From Paludibacter jiangxiensis (lineage in GTDB: Bacteria > Bacteroidota > Bacteroidia > Bacteroidales > Paludibacteraceae): a stretch of DNA of 64,000 nucleotides. Shown here one piece after another: positions 61,015 to 64,000 of the stretch (its first letter is position 1; each line of letters opens with the position of its first letter). The stretch is taken from contig CAMBSB010000002.1 in NCBI GenBank assembly GCA_945870155.1, positions 1 through 64,000 of the forward strand. The letters are read 5' to 3'. The position numbers and the translations under genes were made by a program. The notes under the pieces were generated by a model. It searched no databases and was not told the DNA's origin. It worked only from the letters and a program-made list of their open reading frames with translations.

Positions 61015-63831
61015 ATGAACAAAGGAATTTTTAAATCTGTAATTTTAAGCTTACTTTTTGCTTTTACAGTAAGTTTATCGGCTCAGCAAGCTCCCCCTGT
61101 TCCAATTGATCCCAAAGTAAGATATGGCAAATTGGAAAATGGTTTAACTTATTATATCAGAAACAATAACTTGCCTAAACAACGTGCCGAGTTTTATATT
61201 GCACAAAATGTAGGTGCTATTTTAGAAAATGACAATCAGAATGGATTAGCACACTTTTTAGAACACATGTGTTTTAATGGTACAAAAAATTTTCCTGACA
61301 AGGGAATAATTAATTATTTCGAAAAAATTGGCGTAAAATTTGGAGCTAATATCAACGCTTACACCTCGTTGGACGAAACAGTCTATAATTTATCGGACGT
61401 ACCAACAACACGCGAAACAATTATCGACAGTGCTTTACTTGTACTACACGATTGGTCAGGATTTGTATCTTTGCTTGATAAAGAAATTGATTCGGAACGT
61501 GGAGTTATACGCGAAGAATGGCGCACGGGTGCTGGTGCCGAACGACGTATGTGGAAAGAATCGAACATTCTAAAATATCCGGGTTCGCAATATGCCAAAC
61601 GTGATGTAATTGGTGATACTGCGGTAATTAATAATTTTACATACAAGACTTTACGTGATTATTACGAAAAATGGTATAGACCTGACCAACAGGCAATTCT
61701 TGTTGTAGGCGATGTTGATGTAGATAAAGTTGAAGCTAAAATTAAAGCTTTGTTTGCTGATATACCAAAAAAAATTAATCCGGCAGAAAGAATTATTTAT
61801 AAAATTGACGACAACACTGAACCAATTATTGCTTTGGTAAAAGATCCGGAAGCAAAAATGACACGCATAGAACTGGAATATAAGCATGATAAAATCCCGG
61901 CAGAATTAAAATTATCGATGAATGGGTACATGATTGGCATTGTAAATTCGCTAATATCTACTATGATGGGTAACCGGTTCGACGAAATTACACAACAAGC
62001 TGATGCACCATTTGTGGGTGGTTATGCATATTATGGCGAATTGGTAAAATCGAAAGATGCATTTCAATTGTTGGCAGTGCCAAAAGAAGGTAATGAAATG
62101 GCCGGATTAAAAGCTTTATTGCTCGAAGGTGAAAAAATCAAAAGATTTGGTTTTACAAATTCAGAACTTGAACGTGCAAAAACTGATTTATTAAAAGGTA
62201 TTGAAAAAGCATATAACGAAAGGAACAATCAGAAAAACAATGACTTAACCCGCGAATATGTTCGACATTTTTTGGATAATGAAGTAATTCCAGGCATTGA
62301 ATGGGAATATCAAACTCTTCAAATGTTATTACCAAAAGTGAATGCTGATATGGTTAATCAGGTTGCAAAATCGTATGTAACTGATAATAACTTAATTGTT
62401 TCATTCATGTCGCCCGACAAAGCTTCGGTAATTATACCTTCTAAACCAGAGATTCTTGCAGCTATTGCTGATGCTAAAAAAGCAGAATTAACTGCAAAAG
62501 CAGAAGAAAACATGAACAGAACATTGATTAGCAAAGCACCGAAAGCAGGAAAAGTAAAGAAAACATCTAAAAATGATGTTTTTGGTACCACTGAATGGAC
62601 ATTAAGCAATGGTGTAAAAGTTGTATTTAAACCAACCACATTCAAGAAAGATGAAATTATGCTTTCTGCATTTAGTCAGGGTGGATTATCAATGATTAAG
62701 GATATAGCAGATTTACCATCGGCTACAATGGCAACCGGCATTGTAAGCAATAATGGATTAGGTGAATATTCACAAATTGAGTTGGGTAAAGTTTTGACCG
62801 GAAAAATTGCCAGTGTTACACCGATAATTGGAAGTTACGAAGAAGGATTTGATGGCAGTTCATCTGTTTCAGATTTTGAAACTATGCTTCAATTGGTTTA
62901 TCTGAATTTCACTGCTCCACGTAAAGACGATAACTCGTTTAAAGCTTTAATGAATATGTATCGTGCAAGCATGGCTAATAGTGCCAGCGACCCACGCAAA
63001 GCATTTGGCGACACAGTGAATATAATGATAAGCAATAAAAATGCCCGTACAGTATTAATGAATCTTCAAACCTTGGATTTAATTGATCAGGATAAGGCTA
63101 TAGCCATTTTCAAACAAAGATTTGCTAATCCGGCTGATTTTACTTTTGTCTTTACTGGAAATATTGACCCTGCCGATGCGAAAACAGCAAAAGCAATTTG
63201 TACCTATTTGGGCGGATTAAAATCTAAAAAAGTAATCGAAAAATATACTGATAACAATGTTCGTAAGCCAAAGGGTGAAGTAAAAAATTATTTTACTAAA
63301 GAAATGAAGATAAATAAAGCTTCGAACCTGATAGTTTATAGTGCATCTCTACCATTCAACATTACAAATCGCACGGCACTAACGGCAATAGGTAGCATAT
63401 TGAATATTAGATATTTGGAAAGTATTCGTGAAAAAGAAGGAGGTTCGTATGGAGTAGGCGTAAGAGGTTCGATGAACAATACGCCTATAGATGAAGCTAC
63501 TATTTTTATGCAATTTGACACTGATCCGGAAAAACAAGCTAAACTTATTGGAATAATCCATGCTGAAGTGAAAGAAATTGTTGCCAATGGTCCGCGTGTT
63601 GATGATCTACAAAAAGTAAAAGAAAATATGTTGAAAAAATTCAATGAAGATTTGGCTGAAAACGCTTGGTGGGAAAATGCAATTTTACGCTACTATCAGG
63701 ATAAATTAAACTTGCTCACTGATTATAAAAAAGCTGTTGAAGCACTTACTCCTGAATTGATTCAAAAAACATTGAAAGATGTAACTGATCAAAAGAATAT
63801 ATTGGAAGTTGTAATGAAACCGGCAAAATAA
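61015..63831 (+). CDS. M16-family zinc protease, secreted
   Basis: The 938 residues have a signal peptide (to SLSAQQ), followed by a complete M16 N-terminal domain with HFLEH (H80, E83, H84) and the distal acidic helix DSERGVIREEWRTGAG. Three further M16-like domains run to the C-terminus, the second catalytic-like domain being inactive (no HxxEH). This is the pitrilysin/YwhN-type long form common in Bacteroidota. It degrades peptides in the periplasm. A terminator follows. The other ORFs here are shadows. Confidence 0.92.
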   Translation: MNKGIFKSVILSLLFAFTVSLSAQQAPPVPIDPKVRYGKLENGLTYYIRNNNLPKQRAEFYIAQNVGAILENDNQNGLAHFLEHMCFNGTKNFPDKGIINYFEKIGVKFGANINAYTSLDETVYNLSDVPTTRETIIDSALLVLHDWSGFVSLLDKEIDSERGVIREEWRTGAGAERRMWKESNILKYPGSQYAKRDVIGDTAVINNFTYKTLRDYYEKWYRPDQQAILVVGDVDVDKVEAKIKALFADIPKKINPAERIIYKIDDNTEPIIALVKDPEAKMTRIELEYKHDKIPAELKLSMNGYMIGIVNSLISTMMGNRFDEITQQADAPFVGGYAYYGELVKSKDAFQLLAVPKEGNEMAGLKALLLEGEKIKRFGFTNSELERAKTDLLKGIEKAYNERNNQKNNDLTREYVRHFLDNEVIPGIEWEYQTLQMLLPKVNADMVNQVAKSYVTDNNLIVSFMSPDKASVIIPSKPEILAAIADAKKAELTAKAEENMNRTLISKAPKAGKVKKTSKNDVFGTTEWTLSNGVKVVFKPTTFKKDEIMLSAFSQGGLSMIKDIADLPSATMATGIVSNNGLGEYSQIELGKVLTGKIASVTPIIGSYEEGFDGSSSVSDFETMLQLVYLNFTAPRKDDNSFKALMNMYRASMANSASDPRKAFGDTVNIMISNKNARTVLMNLQTLDLIDQDKAIAIFKQRFANPADFTFVFTGNIDPADAKTAKAICTYLGGLKSKKVIEKYTDNNVRKPKGEVKNYFTKEMKINKASNLIVYSASLPFNITNRTALTAIGSILNIRYLESIREKEGGSYGVGVRGSMNNTPIDEATIFMQFDTDPEKQAKLIGIIHAEVKEIVANGPRVDDLQKVKENMLKKFNEDLAENAWWENAILRYYQDKLNLLTDYKKAVEALTPELIQKTLKDVTDQKNILEVVMKPAK

Positions 63832-63850
63832 ATCTATCAATATAGTATAA

Positions 63851-63891
63851 AAAGCGGGACAATTCTTAATTGAGTTGTCCCACTTTTTTTT
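63851..63891 (+). terminator. Terminator of the M16 protease gene
   Basis: GGGACAA (63856-63862) and TTGTCCC (63875-63881), extended by AAAG/CTTT pairs, form a stem followed by ACTTTTTTT. The remaining 100 bases of the window hold nothing I can support. Confidence 0.85.
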
Positions 63892-64000
63892 CCTAAAATT
63901 CGGTTCACATTTAGAAATTCTCTATAATCATAGTATGAATAAATAAAAGCAAAAAACAATAATTTTATGATTATCAATAAGTCATACAATAATTAATGGA

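Overview
The window looks like chromosome from a low-GC Bacteroidota bacterium, most likely a Bacteroidales member. The support is: TAnnTTTG-type -7 promoter elements in front of many genes, a complex I operon with fused nuoCD and no nuoEFG, a eukaryote-like GT3 glycogen synthase beside an alpha-glucan phosphorylase, and a secreted protein with a type IX secretion C-terminal domain. I cannot name a genus. Clearly chromosomal or host-type genes here (nuoCD, msrC, hsdR) end in TGA, so the host reads UGA as stop.

Layout. 1-2.8 kb is the right end of a prophage-like element: the tail of one gene, a lysis pair (murein hydrolase-like protein plus a candidate one-piece spanin), then a HipB-HipS-HipT toxin-antitoxin operon. 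2.9-20.5 kb is core chromosome on the minus strand: creD with a small regulator and membrane gene that share an operator, kup, ten nuo genes encoding complex I, and lepA. 20.7-32.4 kb is an 11.5-kb integrated element bracketed by two copies of the tRNA-Phe gene. It carries a tyrosine integrase, a HTH gene, a VirE-N/DUF3987 primase-like gene, a 1.3-kb polypyrimidine region, an XRE repressor facing a cargo operon of envelope proteins (including a membrane J-domain protein), several small secreted proteins, and one 268-codon protein on the other strand. 32.4-45.8 kb is more accessory DNA: a frameshifted polyvalent protein kinase, a second HipBST operon, a MITE-like inverted repeat, and a type I restriction-modification locus with a Schlafen/AlbA-like gene followed by a decaying array of winged-helix modules. 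46-64 kb is core-like again: the T9SS cargo protein, glycogen synthase and phosphorylase, NfnAB, an OmpA-family protein, an acyl-CoA synthetase, an outer-membrane protein, a lipoprotein hydrolase, free-Met-sulfoxide reductase and an M16 protease.

Most interesting signal. Three genes of the tRNA-Phe element contain five in-frame stop codons. All five are TGA, and each lies in unbroken reading-frame homology, several where tryptophan is expected. I saw no frameshift and no TAA/TAG interruption in these genes. Either the element comes from, or expresses under, a UGA=Trp code in a host that uses UGA as stop, or it has decayed only by TGG-to-TGA changes. I found no UGA-decoding tRNA in the window.

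How the genes work together. The NuoEFG-less complex I probably takes electrons from something other than a standard NADH module, and NfnAB links ferredoxin, NADH and NADPH pools. GT3 synthase and GlgP form a glycogen cycle. The accessory regions stack toxin-antitoxin, restriction and integrated-element modules, with four direct-repeat pairs of similar layout close to the apparent element boundaries.
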